Notes: generated by a model from the sequence alone, not told the origin. DNA of 64,000 nucleotides from Stenotrophomonas nitritireducens (GCF_001431425.1 NZ_LDJG01000028.1:28476-92475); one strand, 5' to 3'; positions 19,588-28,693 are shown, numbered from the stretch's first letter. Numbers and translations: made by a program.

Positions 19588-20286
19588 ATGAACCGCTGGA
19601 AAGCCGCCACTCTGCATGCCCTGGCCAGCCTGCTGCTGGTCGCCGCCATCACCGCGACCGTAGTGCCGCTCTGGCACCCGTGGGGGCTGTACCGGATCTC
19701 CGGCGTACTGCCGCTGCTGGGCCTGCTGCTGGGAGCGCAGATGATCGCGGGGCCGGTGTTGACCTTCATCGTGTTCAAGCCCGGCAAGAAGAGCCTGCGC
19801 CTGGACCTGGCCGTCGTCTGCCTGCTGCAGCTGGCCTTCCTCGGTTTCGGCCTGCACATGCTGTGGCAGACCCGGCCGGTGTTCGTGGTCGCCAGCGACA
19901 TGCGCCTGGCCCTGATCCTGGCCAATGAAGTGGAGGCGGCCGACTTGGCGCGGGCCAGCCATGCCGAATGGTCGCGGCTGCCGAAGGGCGCTCCGCTACT
20001 GGTGGGCCTGCGCCCGGGAACGGCGCGCACCGACCATGCCTCCGTACTCGCGGCCTTCCTCGACACCGGCATGGACCAGGAACGGAACCCGGCGTGGTAC
20101 GTGCCCTATGCCCAGGTCGTGCCGCGGCTGGCCTTCAACGCCGCGCCCAGCACCGCCGACGGCCAGCCGGCCGGCACTCCGGAAGAAGCGCCGTTCCGCA
20201 GTCTGCCGATCGTGGCCCGTCATGGCGCCGGTCGCATGGTGCTCGACGCCGGCAGCCTGCAGCCGGTGCGGGTGGCCACCTATTGA
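19588..20286 (+). CDS. TfpX/TfpZ family type IV pilin accessory protein
   Basis: A 232-residue inner-membrane protein with three or four helices in the first 100 residues (WKAATLHALASLLLVAAIT; YRISGVLPLLGLLLGAQMI) followed by a periplasmic domain. This matches the TfpX/TfpZ family, which assists assembly of particular pilins and is normally encoded beside its pilin. The chosen ATG at 19588 begins the hydrophobic region directly; an upstream in-frame ATG at 19555 is possible. Here the nearest pilin is about 8.5 kb away, across a sugar-modification island, which suggests an older tfpX-pilin neighbourhood was split. Confidence 0.85.
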   Translation: MNRWKAATLHALASLLLVAAITATVVPLWHPWGLYRISGVLPLLGLLLGAQMIAGPVLTFIVFKPGKKSLRLDLAVVCLLQLAFLGFGLHMLWQTRPVFVVASDMRLALILANEVEAADLARASHAEWSRLPKGAPLLVGLRPGTARTDHASVLAAFLDTGMDQERNPAWYVPYAQVVPRLAFNAAPSTADGQPAGTPEEAPFRSLPIVARHGAGRMVLDAGSLQPVRVATY

Positions 20287-20307
20287 GGGATACCCGGGAA
20301 CGCCGGC

Positions 20308-20608
20308 TCACCAAGGCTGCGCGCGATGCCAGCGCCAGGCGCTTTCAATAATGGCCTCCAGACTGGTCCACGCCGGCGACCAGCCCAGTTCCGCCCTCGC
20401 CCGGCCGCTTGACGCCGCCGGATCGCCGGCACGGCGCGGTGCCGTCTCCCAAGGCACGACGCGAACAGCCACGGCAGATGCGGCGGCGATGACCTGGCGC
20501 GCGAAAGCGCCGGCCGTTGCCCACATTGAACGCGCGGGCGCCCGGATGGAAGCCGAGGCAATCCAGCGCCAGCAGGCGAGCCGTTGTAGCCAGCGCCGCC
20601 GCAGACAC
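20308..20608 (-). pseudogene. UDP-glucose 4-epimerase (galE) remnant, truncated and frameshifted
   Basis: About 100 codons matching the C-terminal end of GalE. One frame reads LLALDCLGFHPGARAFNVGNG; similarity then continues in another frame with VIAAASAV, APRRAGDP, RARAELGW and ESAWRWHRAQP before a stop. The shift lies near 20503-20507. The remaining two thirds of a GalE (NAD-binding domain, catalytic YxxxK) are absent: similarity ends at about 20608, 142 bases before the divergent glycosyltransferase. This looks like the scar of gene replacement at the edge of the island. Confidence 0.82.
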
Positions 20609-20749
20609 GGGCTTTAAACGGGCACCGCATTTGGACAACGGCGGCAATTCAATTCCCGCCGCCCTCCGCAAGGACTGAGAACCCGCTCCATCCCATGGCG
20701 AGATGGTTCCCGCTACCATGTCCATCGGGGAGAACGACAGGTACTGAAC

Positions 20750-21607
20750 GTGCAGCGACTGAGCATCATATTGCCGGCCAAGAACGAGGCCGAAGGGCTC
20801 CGGCGCACCCTGCCGGCGCTGCGGCAGGCCTGGCCGCAGGCGGAGATCATCGTCGTCAACGACGGTTCCACCGATGATACGGCCACCATCGCGGCCAGCC
20901 ATGGCGCCCAGGTGGTCAGCAACCCCTACTCCATGGGCAACGGCGCGGCGATCAAGCGCGGCGCCCGTGCCGCTACCGGCGAGGTCCTTGTATTCATGGA
21001 CGCCGACGGCCAGCACAGCGCACAACACGTCGCCGCACTGCTGGCCAAGCTGGATGAAGGCTACGACATGGTGGTCGGCGCGCGCGACGCCAGCGGTCAG
21101 GCCAACCTGCACCGTGGGCTGGCCAACAATTTCTACAACCGCCTCGCCAGCCACATGACCGGCCACCGCATCGACGACCTGACCTCCGGCTTCCGGGCCG
21201 TGCGCGCGGGCAAGTTCCGCGAATTCCTGCATCTGCTGCCCAATGGCTTCAGCTACCCCACCACCAGCACCATGGCCTTCTTCCGCAGCGCCTACCCGGT
21301 GGCCTATGTACCGATTCCCGTGGCCAAGCGCGTGGGCACCAGCAGCCATATCCGTCCGATCAAGGACGGCATCCGCTTCCTGTTGATCATCTTCAAGATC
21401 GCCACGCTGTATGCGCCACTTAAATTGTTCGCGCCGGTGGCGATATTTTTCGCCGCTGCAGGCGCGGGATGGTACGCATGGACGTTCTACCATTCGGCAC
21501 GCTTCACCAACATGAGCATGCTGTTGCTCAGTGCGGCGGCGATCGTTTTCCTGATCGGCCTGATATCGGAACAGATCACATTGCTCACATATCGGCGTGA
21601 GACCTGA
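20750..21607 (+). CDS. Family 2 glycosyltransferase with two C-terminal membrane helices
   Basis: A 285-residue GT-A enzyme of the polyprenyl-phosphate sugar synthase type. IILPAKNEAEGL opens the nucleotide-sugar fold, VVNDGSTDDT and FMDADGQH supply the metal-binding acidic motifs, and SGFRAVR lies near residue 145. Two helices at about 222-245 and 252-275 anchor it in the membrane, as in enzymes that load a sugar onto undecaprenyl or dolichyl phosphate. The start is GTG at 20750. It overlaps the next gene by 11 bases if that gene starts with GTG, and it leads a four-gene rightward operon. The donor sugar is unknown. Confidence 0.85.
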   Translation: MQRLSIILPAKNEAEGLRRTLPALRQAWPQAEIIVVNDGSTDDTATIAASHGAQVVSNPYSMGNGAAIKRGARAATGEVLVFMDADGQHSAQHVAALLAKLDEGYDMVVGARDASGQANLHRGLANNFYNRLASHMTGHRIDDLTSGFRAVRAGKFREFLHLLPNGFSYPTTSTMAFFRSAYPVAYVPIPVAKRVGTSSHIRPIKDGIRFLLIIFKIATLYAPLKLFAPVAIFFAAAGAGWYAWTFYHSARFTNMSMLLLSAAAIVFLIGLISEQITLLTYRRET

Positions 21608-22754
21608 GCGCATGTTCCTATCGAGGGGGGAAAGGCCACTACGCGTATTGTTCACAAGCACGTCCTATCCACTCGACGCTTCCGATTGGCGTGGCTTATT
21701 CATAAAGCACATCAGCACAGCGCTTGCCCGCTCAGGCCTGATCAATCTACGGCAGTGGGCACCTCCAGGCGACAGGGATTTCTGCGTCATTGATGCCTCG
21801 ACGGAAGAGGAGGCCGAATGGCTGGCCGCACTAATGCATCGAGGCGGAATTTCCCACTGGTTACGCGCCAAGCCGGTGTCGGGAATCAGCGCTGCGATCA
21901 AATTATTGCGAATGTTGAACACCGCCTATCGCAGGAACAAGGACGTCGATCTCCATCACATCAACTGGCTGCAATGTGCATTGCCGCTGCCTGCCGATGG
22001 CAAGCCGGTTCTGGTCACCGCTCTGGGCAACGACATGAAGTTGTTGCGCATGCCGATGATGCGCCATGCGCTCCGACACGCTCTTCGGAATAGGCCCGCA
22101 ATGATTTGTCCGAACGCAGACTGGATGCGGGAGCCATTGTACGAATCCTTCGGTGATCTGGCCGAAATCAGGCCGATACCCTTTGGTGTCGACCCGCAGT
22201 GGTACGCCATCCGGCGTCAACCCAAGGAGCCACCATGCTGGTTGGCGATCACACGCCTCACACAAAACAAGCTGGGCCCGTTGTTCGAGTGGTCGGAGCC
22301 CTTGTTCCGCAGTGGAAAGCGACAACTGCATCTGTTCGGACCAATGCAGGAGCAGGTCGTGATCCCGGATTGGATCTTCTATCACGGCCCGGCAAAATCA
22401 CGACAATTGATTGATGAATGGTTTCCGCGCGTACATGGCCTGATCACATTGAGCTGCCACGCAGAGGGGCGACCGCAAGTTATGCTGGAAGCCATGGCTG
22501 CGGGGATGCCGATCATCGCCTCCCATCTGCCGGCACACGCGGATATCGTCGAAGATGGTGTGACCGGCGCGCTTTGCGGAAGCCCCAGCGAGTATGCGAA
22601 AGCCGTGGAAAAGCTCGAGGATCGGGACCTCAATCATGCACAGGGTGAAACGGCTCGAGCGTTGGCCCACGGCAGAATCGGCACTTGGGATGATTGCGCA
22701 TCCCGGTACATGGCTGCCTACCGTTGCTTGCTGAAAGGAGCCGCGCATGACTAA
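21597..22754 (+). CDS. Family 4-type glycosyltransferase
   Basis: A 385-residue GT-B enzyme. The N-terminal RVLFTSTSYPLDASDWRGLF resembles glycan-transferase acceptor domains. The C-terminal domain has CWLAITRLTQNK and the EX7E-type region EGRPQVMLEAMAAGMPIIAS expected of GT4 enzymes. Translation probably starts at GTG 21597, overlapping the previous stop; ATG 21612 is an alternative. The last eight bases overlap the start of the SDR gene. Base composition is clearly less GC-rich than the pil genes. The sugar and acceptor cannot be read from the sequence. Confidence 0.82.
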   Translation: MRPERMFLSRGERPLRVLFTSTSYPLDASDWRGLFIKHISTALARSGLINLRQWAPPGDRDFCVIDASTEEEAEWLAALMHRGGISHWLRAKPVSGISAAIKLLRMLNTAYRRNKDVDLHHINWLQCALPLPADGKPVLVTALGNDMKLLRMPMMRHALRHALRNRPAMICPNADWMREPLYESFGDLAEIRPIPFGVDPQWYAIRRQPKEPPCWLAITRLTQNKLGPLFEWSEPLFRSGKRQLHLFGPMQEQVVIPDWIFYHGPAKSRQLIDEWFPRVHGLITLSCHAEGRPQVMLEAMAAGMPIIASHLPAHADIVEDGVTGALCGSPSEYAKAVEKLEDRDLNHAQGETARALAHGRIGTWDDCASRYMAAYRCLLKGAAHD

Positions 22755-23673
22755 GCCAGTGCTGCTGATAGGCGCAGGCGGTTTCGTCGGACGACAGCTG
22801 CTCGAGGCGATGACACGTCAGGGAGAGGATGTCATCGCGGTGAGCCGACGTCCGCTCGTCGCCCCCAGTAACCAGGTGGAGGTGCATGTCCGTGAATTGC
22901 GGGAACCAGCTGACTTTGCGGTATTCCTGGATCGTGTAAGGGCCGTCGTGCACGTGGCATCTACCACCACGCCGGCAAGTTCTGCAGGCAGGCCCATGCT
23001 TGAACTGGAAGGCAACCTGAGACCCATACTGGGCTTGCTTGAGGCGATGCATTCCTATTCACATCTATCTCTTGTTTATATGTCATCAGGCGGCGCACTG
23101 TGCAGCCGCCTTTACGACGCCCCACAGAACGAGTCAAGCGCCTTCCATTCCCGGTCCTACCACGGCGCAGGCAAGCTGGCCGCTGAGCAGTTCATCGAGT
23201 CGTGGTGCCACCAGTCCTCGGGCAACGCCATTGTATTCCGCCCTTCCAACCTGTATGGACCGGGACAGGACGAGCGACCGGGATTTGGGATCATTCCGGC
23301 CGCCTTCGGCAAGCTCGTGCGAGGCGAGGTGCTGCAGGTCTGGGGCGACGGCTCCACAAAGCGAGATTACCTCTATATTGACGACTTCAATTCGCTGGTG
23401 TTGTCGGCGCTACGCACTCCGAACATATCTGGATTCAACGTATTCAATGCCTGCAGCGGAACCAGCATTGATTTGAACTCGTTGTTTTCCGCCATCGAGC
23501 AAGTAACGGGCCGCACCCTGCATCGGCAGCACGGCGCGGCCCGCGTGGTGGACATTCCAAGTGTGCACCTGCAATCGACCAGCAGCCTGTGCCGTTTTGG
23601 ATGGAGGCCTCAATTCGATCTGGCAGATGGCCTGGAGCATACGTGGCAATGGTTCACCACTTCCAAGCACTAA
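22747..23673 (+). CDS. NAD-dependent epimerase/dehydratase (extended SDR)
   Basis: A 308-residue extended short-chain dehydrogenase acting on nucleotide sugars. The Rossmann glycine motif is GAGGFVG near residues 10-16, and the substrate side has PSNLYGPGQ and KRDYLYIDD. The catalytic YxxxK motif is unusual: the sequence reads SYHGAGK, so the residue four before the lysine is His, with the Tyr one position further away. MSSGGA supplies the usual serine. This may alter or abolish ordinary oxidoreduction chemistry. The gene overlaps its neighbours on both sides, so it is translated as part of the glycosyltransferase operon. Confidence 0.82.
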   Translation: MTKPVLLIGAGGFVGRQLLEAMTRQGEDVIAVSRRPLVAPSNQVEVHVRELREPADFAVFLDRVRAVVHVASTTTPASSAGRPMLELEGNLRPILGLLEAMHSYSHLSLVYMSSGGALCSRLYDAPQNESSAFHSRSYHGAGKLAAEQFIESWCHQSSGNAIVFRPSNLYGPGQDERPGFGIIPAAFGKLVRGEVLQVWGDGSTKRDYLYIDDFNSLVLSALRTPNISGFNVFNACSGTSIDLNSLFSAIEQVTGRTLHRQHGAARVVDIPSVHLQSTSSLCRFGWRPQFDLADGLEHTWQWFTTSKH

Positions 23674-24692
23674 GGCCTGCCACGGAGCCTGTCTGCTCCG
23701 TCTGTATTGCCAATTACAACGGTGCTAAAATACTCCCCGACTGCATTGACTCAATATTGGCTCAGGCGGGAGATATTCCAATGGAGATCATTGTTCACGA
23801 CGACGCGTCGTCGGACGGATCTGCCGAATGGATCCAACAACGCTACCCGAATGTAGAATTACTTGTTTCTGGCGAGAACGTTGGGTTCTGCATTGCGAAC
23901 AACCGTATGACTGAACGTGCGCGCGGCCGTTACTTGCTGCTCCTTAACAACGACGCAGCATTGCACACGGACGCACTGAAGGTCTTTCTGGAAGAGTCGC
24001 AACGCCAGTCCATCCGGAGCATTCTCACCCTCCCGCAGTACGACTGGGAAACGAATGAACTGATTGACAGGGGCTGCCTGCTCGACCCCTTGCATGTCCC
24101 GGCACCGAACTTCAATCCCGAAAGAGCTGAAATCGCCTTCGTCATTGGGGCATGCCTCTGGATTTCGCGCGAGGATTGGCAGGTTCTTGGCGGATTCCCG
24201 GAGTGGATGGACTCTGTCGGCGAGGATCTGTATCTCTGCTGCGCCGCACGCCTGCAAGGTTGGAGTATCCGCTGCCTGCCAAGCAGTGGCTATCGTCACC
24301 GTCAAGGCGCCAGTTTTGGTGGCAACCACATCGGACCCAACGGCATTCGCACGCGCTATCGGCGCCGCCACCTCAGTGAACGCAATCGATTGGCCGCGTT
24401 CATCGCCTGCACGCCAACCATGTTCATGTGGCCATGGCTCATCTTGCAATTAACGATGCTGTTGCTTGAAGGAGCAGCCCTTTCGCTCGCCCTGCGTAGT
24501 ACCCGACCATGGCGAGATATCTATATCGCCGCACTGCGCGACATTTGGCAGAGAGGCAAAGAAATCCTAGCCCTGCGCCGCTCACTGCAGACCAACCGTA
24601 CCTGCACGCTGTCCGACTACTTACGCGCCTTTACGCCCTGGCCGCGCAAGCTCATTATTTTTCTGCGCAATGGCACCCCAAGAATAAGCTAG
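23649..24692 (+). CDS. Family 2 glycosyltransferase (rhamnosyltransferase-like)
   Basis: A 347-residue GT2 enzyme. It opens with SVCIANYNGAKILPDCIDSI, followed by DDASSDGS and the metal-binding LLLLNNDA; AFVIGACLWISRE and SVGEDLYLCCAARLQG match the acceptor and base regions of rhamnosyltransferase-like GT2 proteins. A hydrophobic stretch (FMWPWLILQLTMLLLEGAAL) lies near 260-285. The ATG at 23649 overlaps the SDR gene by 25 bases; a start further upstream would lie deeper in that gene. It is the last gene of the rightward operon and converges with the methyltransferase 18 bases away. Confidence 0.83.
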   Translation: MVHHFQALRPATEPVCSVCIANYNGAKILPDCIDSILAQAGDIPMEIIVHDDASSDGSAEWIQQRYPNVELLVSGENVGFCIANNRMTERARGRYLLLLNNDAALHTDALKVFLEESQRQSIRSILTLPQYDWETNELIDRGCLLDPLHVPAPNFNPERAEIAFVIGACLWISREDWQVLGGFPEWMDSVGEDLYLCCAARLQGWSIRCLPSSGYRHRQGASFGGNHIGPNGIRTRYRRRHLSERNRLAAFIACTPTMFMWPWLILQLTMLLLEGAALSLALRSTRPWRDIYIAALRDIWQRGKEILALRRSLQTNRTCTLSDYLRAFTPWPRKLIIFLRNGTPRIS

Positions 24693-24710
24693 ACAATCCA
24701 TCTACACGGA

Positions 24711-25460
24711 TCAGCAATCCGAAACTACTTTCTCATAGACTACATTGTAATTGATGGTCATGGATTTCTTTTTATCCAGCATATCCAGCAAAAGAGCCAA
24801 AGCGCCGGTTAGCAACTTCACCGGATAAAGCAGGACATAGACTGCATACCGGGCAAGCGACTGTCGGGGCAAGGGCGCAAGCTCCCAGAAGGCCGCCCAC
24901 ATCAACGTCTCGACCGCAATAGCGCACCCTCCATGTGGCGAGATGGATAAAACACGAAACCCATTGCGTTCACCAAGTACGGAAAATCCATACCTTGTGT
25001 ATCGCAAGAAATCGTGCGGCTGTTGATGCTCTCCAGCGAGCAGGGGTGCGGACACATAAGCCCTCCCCCTACCCTTAAGTATCCGATGAAATTCGCGAAA
25101 AGCGCCGTCCGGATTGTCAAGATGCTCCATAACCTGAATACAAAGAACTGCGTCAAAGCTGTCATCTTCAACCGGAATCGCGTAGGCAGATGAAACCAGG
25201 TCAATACCCTCGTAATTCCACCCCTCATCACCCACGCATAAATCGTTACTCACATAGCGGCAATGAGAGAACTGAGACCTATATTTAAGCTCGCCGGCAC
25301 CGATATCAATGACGCTCCCCCCGGCGCCTATTTCATGCGCCGCATCGCGCACGAATCCGAGCAGCCGCCATTGGTGGTACTCGGCAAAAGGATTAAAAAG
25401 AACACGCTTGATGTATTCATTCGAATGCACCGCGTCAAGCAGCCGCTTTCTCAAAGCCAT
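24711..25460 (-). CDS. Class I SAM-dependent methyltransferase
   Basis: A 249-residue protein with a methyltransferase fold: motif I VIDIGAGELKY, an acidic DLVSSAYAIPVEDDSFDAVL, and the post-motif VMEHLDNPDGAFREFHRILKGRG. A hydrophobic C-terminal region (about 185-225) suggests membrane association. Such enzymes in polysaccharide clusters methylate sugars or cap chains; the substrate here is unknown. It starts seven bases after the flippase-like gene in the leftward group, and its AT-rich codons match the island rather than the pil genes. Confidence 0.8.
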   Translation of the reverse strand: MALRKRLLDAVHSNEYIKRVLFNPFAEYHQWRLLGFVRDAAHEIGAGGSVIDIGAGELKYRSQFSHCRYVSNDLCVGDEGWNYEGIDLVSSAYAIPVEDDSFDAVLCIQVMEHLDNPDGAFREFHRILKGRGRAYVSAPLLAGEHQQPHDFLRYTRYGFSVLGERNGFRVLSISPHGGCAIAVETLMWAAFWELAPLPRQSLARYAVYVLLYPVKLLTGALALLLDMLDKKKSMTINYNVVYEKVVSDC

Positions 25461-25467
25461 GTCCTAA

Positions 25468-26409
25468 TCACCTCACCCTTATCACCCGAAACCACGCACA
25501 CCCGCCGCCCCATATTGCGAGATCGGCAGTCAACACCAAAAGGCGATAGCTTCCAATGAACCAGATAATATCAGCCTGTAGCGACCCAGATTGCCCCAAA
25601 GCCCTCGCCATTGATATCTCGAACACTCCTATGCCCTGCGGCGCGAAGAAAGCTATTGCGCCGATCATCCACGACACCAGATAGCTTGCTGCCACCTGGA
25701 GCGGACTACTCAACATATCGACACCATGCCAGATATACAAAGTAAATCCTGCCGCAAGACAAATCCACCCAGCCACATACGCCAGAACTATTTCAGGCGC
25801 GCTAACCGCTTCCACCAGATAACGCCATCCAGGCCTTACCCTGACCCAGACCAAAGCAAGGAGCGAAATGATCAACCAGCACATGGCGATCATCGAGGCG
25901 ACACGGCCGATCCTACCATTGAACGCAAGCCCGGCAAATACGAACCCGAGAAAGCCCGACCACCAGATAGCCAGCAACTGTTCGATACCCACCAGCTGAC
26001 CAATACGGCGAATAGGAATACCATCCTTCACCAGATCAGCACCGCGCCCCACCGCATGCCAGATGCCGCCGGGAAGATACTTGGCAGGCAATCTGCGTAT
26101 ATGAATGACAAAAAGCATGCCATACGGCCTTGGACAACCAAGCGAGCGAAGCAGGCTGGCCGTGGCCAGTACTGCAAAGAAATGCATTGCGCTATACAGG
26201 AGCCCGCACGTCAACAGCCACAGCGGGGACAGCTGGACGAAGGCGGTACTGATGCTACTCCAGTGCAGCAAGCCATAGACAATGAAGAAAACAACAAGCG
26301 CCAACTCCAATAGCAACTGGAGCACAGACAAAAGGCTCTTCAATGAATAATTCGGGCGCAGCGCTGTCATCCGGCTTCTCAAGGCACGCACATGGATATT
26401 GACATCCAA
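25468..26409 (-). CDS. Flippase-like/LPG-synthase transmembrane-domain protein
   Basis: A 313-residue integral membrane protein with about eight helices. KYLPGGIWHAVGR in the first half and APQGIGVFE in the second are signatures of the lysylphosphatidylglycerol-synthase transmembrane (UPF0104) superfamily, which includes proteins proposed to move lipid-linked compounds across the membrane. The catalytic aminoacyl-transfer domain of true LPG synthases is absent. In this setting it may move a lipid-linked sugar to the periplasm; that is inference from location. It is followed closely by the methyltransferase gene. Confidence 0.75.
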   Translation of the reverse strand: MDVNIHVRALRSRMTALRPNYSLKSLLSVLQLLLELALVVFFIVYGLLHWSSISTAFVQLSPLWLLTCGLLYSAMHFFAVLATASLLRSLGCPRPYGMLFVIHIRRLPAKYLPGGIWHAVGRGADLVKDGIPIRRIGQLVGIEQLLAIWWSGFLGFVFAGLAFNGRIGRVASMIAMCWLIISLLALVWVRVRPGWRYLVEAVSAPEIVLAYVAGWICLAAGFTLYIWHGVDMLSSPLQVAASYLVSWMIGAIAFFAPQGIGVFEISMARALGQSGSLQADIIWFIGSYRLLVLTADLAIWGGGCAWFRVIRVR

Positions 26410-26815
26410 ACCATCAGACCAACCACCGGACCACCTTCACCCACATCGCTCTGAGGGAATACGACTACAGGCCATCCGGAAAAACCAATTTACAGCTGCT
26501 GATTGCAGCGAAAAACCACACCTCATCTTCTGCGGAACAAGGAATATATGCAAGCTCTTTTCATTAATATCCAAAAGAACAATGGTGGCCGCAAACACGG
26601 AGCTTCACCCAAAATTACGGAGCCGCGACGCGCACGCCCATGCAAATAACACCCAAACCTTCAGGCTTGAATATGCCACACACGCAACCATGGGAGTACG
26701 ATAGAAAACAATATAGGCCCGCAACATTTAAAATGATTACTCATTATCATACCAACCCAAGCAATTAGCGGCACACCATAATACTCAGGCGCAGCGCAAG
26801 CCCCAAAGGCCGCAC
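26410..26815. other. AT-rich gene-free stretch inside the island
   Basis: About 400 bp between two leftward genes, markedly richer in A and T than the rest of the window. The only open frame of any length (+ strand, about 100 codons, 26399-26704) has no recognisable similarity, no convincing ribosome site and overlaps the start of the flippase-like gene, so I do not call it. The region should contain the promoter of the flippase-methyltransferase pair. I see no tRNA, terminator with T-tract or repeat. Confidence 0.5.
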
Positions 26816-28693
26816 TCACTGCCTGCGCCGGTCCAGCTTCAACTCCACCTCGAGCCTGTGGGCCATTCCGGAATGACCCAATCTCCGAACCTCCTCCAGT
26901 ATGCGCACTTTCCGCTCACTGGCCACACTATCGGATCGAAGTCCCTTAAACAGGTAAACATACGCCAAATTATCCCGACTCTTACTCATTAGCGCATAAT
27001 GGCCAAATTCCAAAAAATCCTCCGCAGGCAGCTCCTTTCGACCACTTACAATAGCGACGACACGCAACACATTGCCCTCGTCAAAATCAGGATTTCGCAA
27101 TGCATTCCTCACCAGATTAATGGCGATGCTAGAATTCTCGACATTCATCGCAACGGATTGAAGCGCAACAATCAGAGCATTCCAATCAGATTGATTTACG
27201 GTACCATTAAGTGTCTTAAGAATCACCATATTGGCAAGCATGGTTGCCGCACCGGGCAGCCTCCCACCTTCGGCACACGCCTTAATAGCGGCTTGAAAAT
27301 ATGGACTTTCTGGCCGCCCCTGACTTAGATCGTAATTGGCACGACAAAGCGCGCTCCATGCACGAATGGATTCTGGCGCCACGACGGTACCATGCAGCGC
27401 CAGACGCAGCGGATTGCCCCATATATATGCACGCATCCCGGTAGCAGCAGCATTGCCTGCAAGAATCAGCAAACACACCGCCACTGCGATCCATGGACGC
27501 AAGGACAGCCGCTCCATAAAGGCATGGAGAAGGTCACCAATGGCAAGCAACAATCCAAACAAGGGGAAATGGTTCCTGTGCTCAAATGCGAGCTCCAGCC
27601 CTACCACATTACTGGTGATGGAGTGACCGGCATAGAAAAGCAGAATACCCAAAGCGAATAGCGGACGCACTCTGCGCCATAACAACGCCCAGAGAATCAG
27701 CCCGAAATGCAACACAATTGACCATGTCGTGCTGACGGGGTCCAGCAAGCCTCGGGAAGGCAACAAATTGTCGTAATAGAAAGGCAGGCCATCCGGAGCC
27801 GGCCACACAACTTGTCTGACGTACACAGCCAGGACACGGCCTTGGGTTAGCAAACGCTCCAGTGTATTGAAGTCGCGGCCGGGGTATGAAGATTCCACCC
27901 AGAAATGAGGGAGGACTATACCCAGGAAAAAACTTACTCCTGCGACGACCAACAACAGGTAACCACGCTGCAACATGGCACCAACAGGAGTAACCTTTGC
28001 CCTGAAATGCAGCAAAGTAAGCTCTATAAGCAGAGTAAACCCAGGCAACAGCACTGCATCTTCCTTGCAGGCCAACGCCAAACCCCAGAATAGCAGTACC
28101 CTTAGCCAGAATTTGTGCTGCGCCGCGCCGTCTATTTGAGCCTGCCGGGCTTGAACATAGGCGCTCATTGCCAACACCACGAACAGTGTACTCATGGTCT
28201 GCATTCGCTGGACCACATACAGCACAGAGGAAACCTGAAGGGCGTGCGTCCCCCATGCAACCGCCAATCCAAACGCGTACAGCCTTGCGTCCCGCTGACT
28301 GCAGTTGGCCAACAGCAGAAGCCGCCGGACCAATCCTGTGAGCGCAATGCAGGTGATTGCATGCACCAGTAGATTGGTCAGCTTGAAGGCGACGGGATCA
28401 AGCCCGAACAGCCAGAAATCTAGCGCGAAGCTAAGCATAGACAGCGGCCGCAAACCCGGCCCACCGGGGAAGCTCTTCGCTGCCGCCCAGAGCGAGTAGT
28501 GATCAATACCGGCGATTTGAACCCCGAAATTCTGGACAATATTAGGCTTATCGTCGAACAGAAAACCGCCAGACAGACCGGGCAGGAACGGCAGACAAGC
28601 AATCATGGCAAGTAACAGCCACCACCATCGCGATGACTGCTGCCAAGAGGCGCGAAGTGGCCTGCCTATGCCCCAGGGCAGGTTAAATGGCAT
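26816..28693 (-). CDS. GT-C-like polytopic membrane protein, candidate pilin glycosyltransferase
   Basis: A 625-residue protein with about ten helices in the first 410 residues and a soluble helical C-terminal domain. After the first helix the first periplasmic loop carries GGFLFDDKPNIVQN, an acidic pair placed as in GT-C enzymes that use lipid-linked sugars (PMT, Tmtc and oligosaccharyltransferase types). Other conserved-looking blocks are VLYVVQRMQTMS, CKEDAVLLPG and AFEHRNHFPLFG. It starts 64 bases after the short pilin gene in the same direction with no terminator between them, so pilin is the natural substrate candidate. It is not related in an obvious way to PilO/TfpO (Wzy-like). The function is inferred. 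Confidence 0.68.
   Translation of the reverse strand: MPFNLPWGIGRPLRASWQQSSRWWWLLLAMIACLPFLPGLSGGFLFDDKPNIVQNFGVQIAGIDHYSLWAAAKSFPGGPGLRPLSMLSFALDFWLFGLDPVAFKLTNLLVHAITCIALTGLVRRLLLLANCSQRDARLYAFGLAVAWGTHALQVSSVLYVVQRMQTMSTLFVVLAMSAYVQARQAQIDGAAQHKFWLRVLLFWGLALACKEDAVLLPGFTLLIELTLLHFRAKVTPVGAMLQRGYLLLVVAGVSFFLGIVLPHFWVESSYPGRDFNTLERLLTQGRVLAVYVRQVVWPAPDGLPFYYDNLLPSRGLLDPVSTTWSIVLHFGLILWALLWRRVRPLFALGILLFYAGHSITSNVVGLELAFEHRNHFPLFGLLLAIGDLLHAFMERLSLRPWIAVAVCLLILAGNAAATGMRAYIWGNPLRLALHGTVVAPESIRAWSALCRANYDLSQGRPESPYFQAAIKACAEGGRLPGAATMLANMVILKTLNGTVNQSDWNALIVALQSVAMNVENSSIAINLVRNALRNPDFDEGNVLRVVAIVSGRKELPAEDFLEFGHYALMSKSRDNLAYVYLFKGLRSDSVASERKVRILEEVRRLGHSGMAHRLEVELKLDRRRQ

Noticed and set aside
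15043..20286. A 1747-codon open frame on the + strand
   Set aside because: It runs antisense through the EAL regulator and pilB and is a product of GC-rich codon bias; only its last 232 codons (19588-20286) form a real gene.
26399..26704. About 100-codon open frame on the + strand in the AT-rich gap
   Set aside because: No similarity to a family, no ribosome site, overlap with the start of the opposite-strand membrane protein, and no codon pattern like the neighbours.
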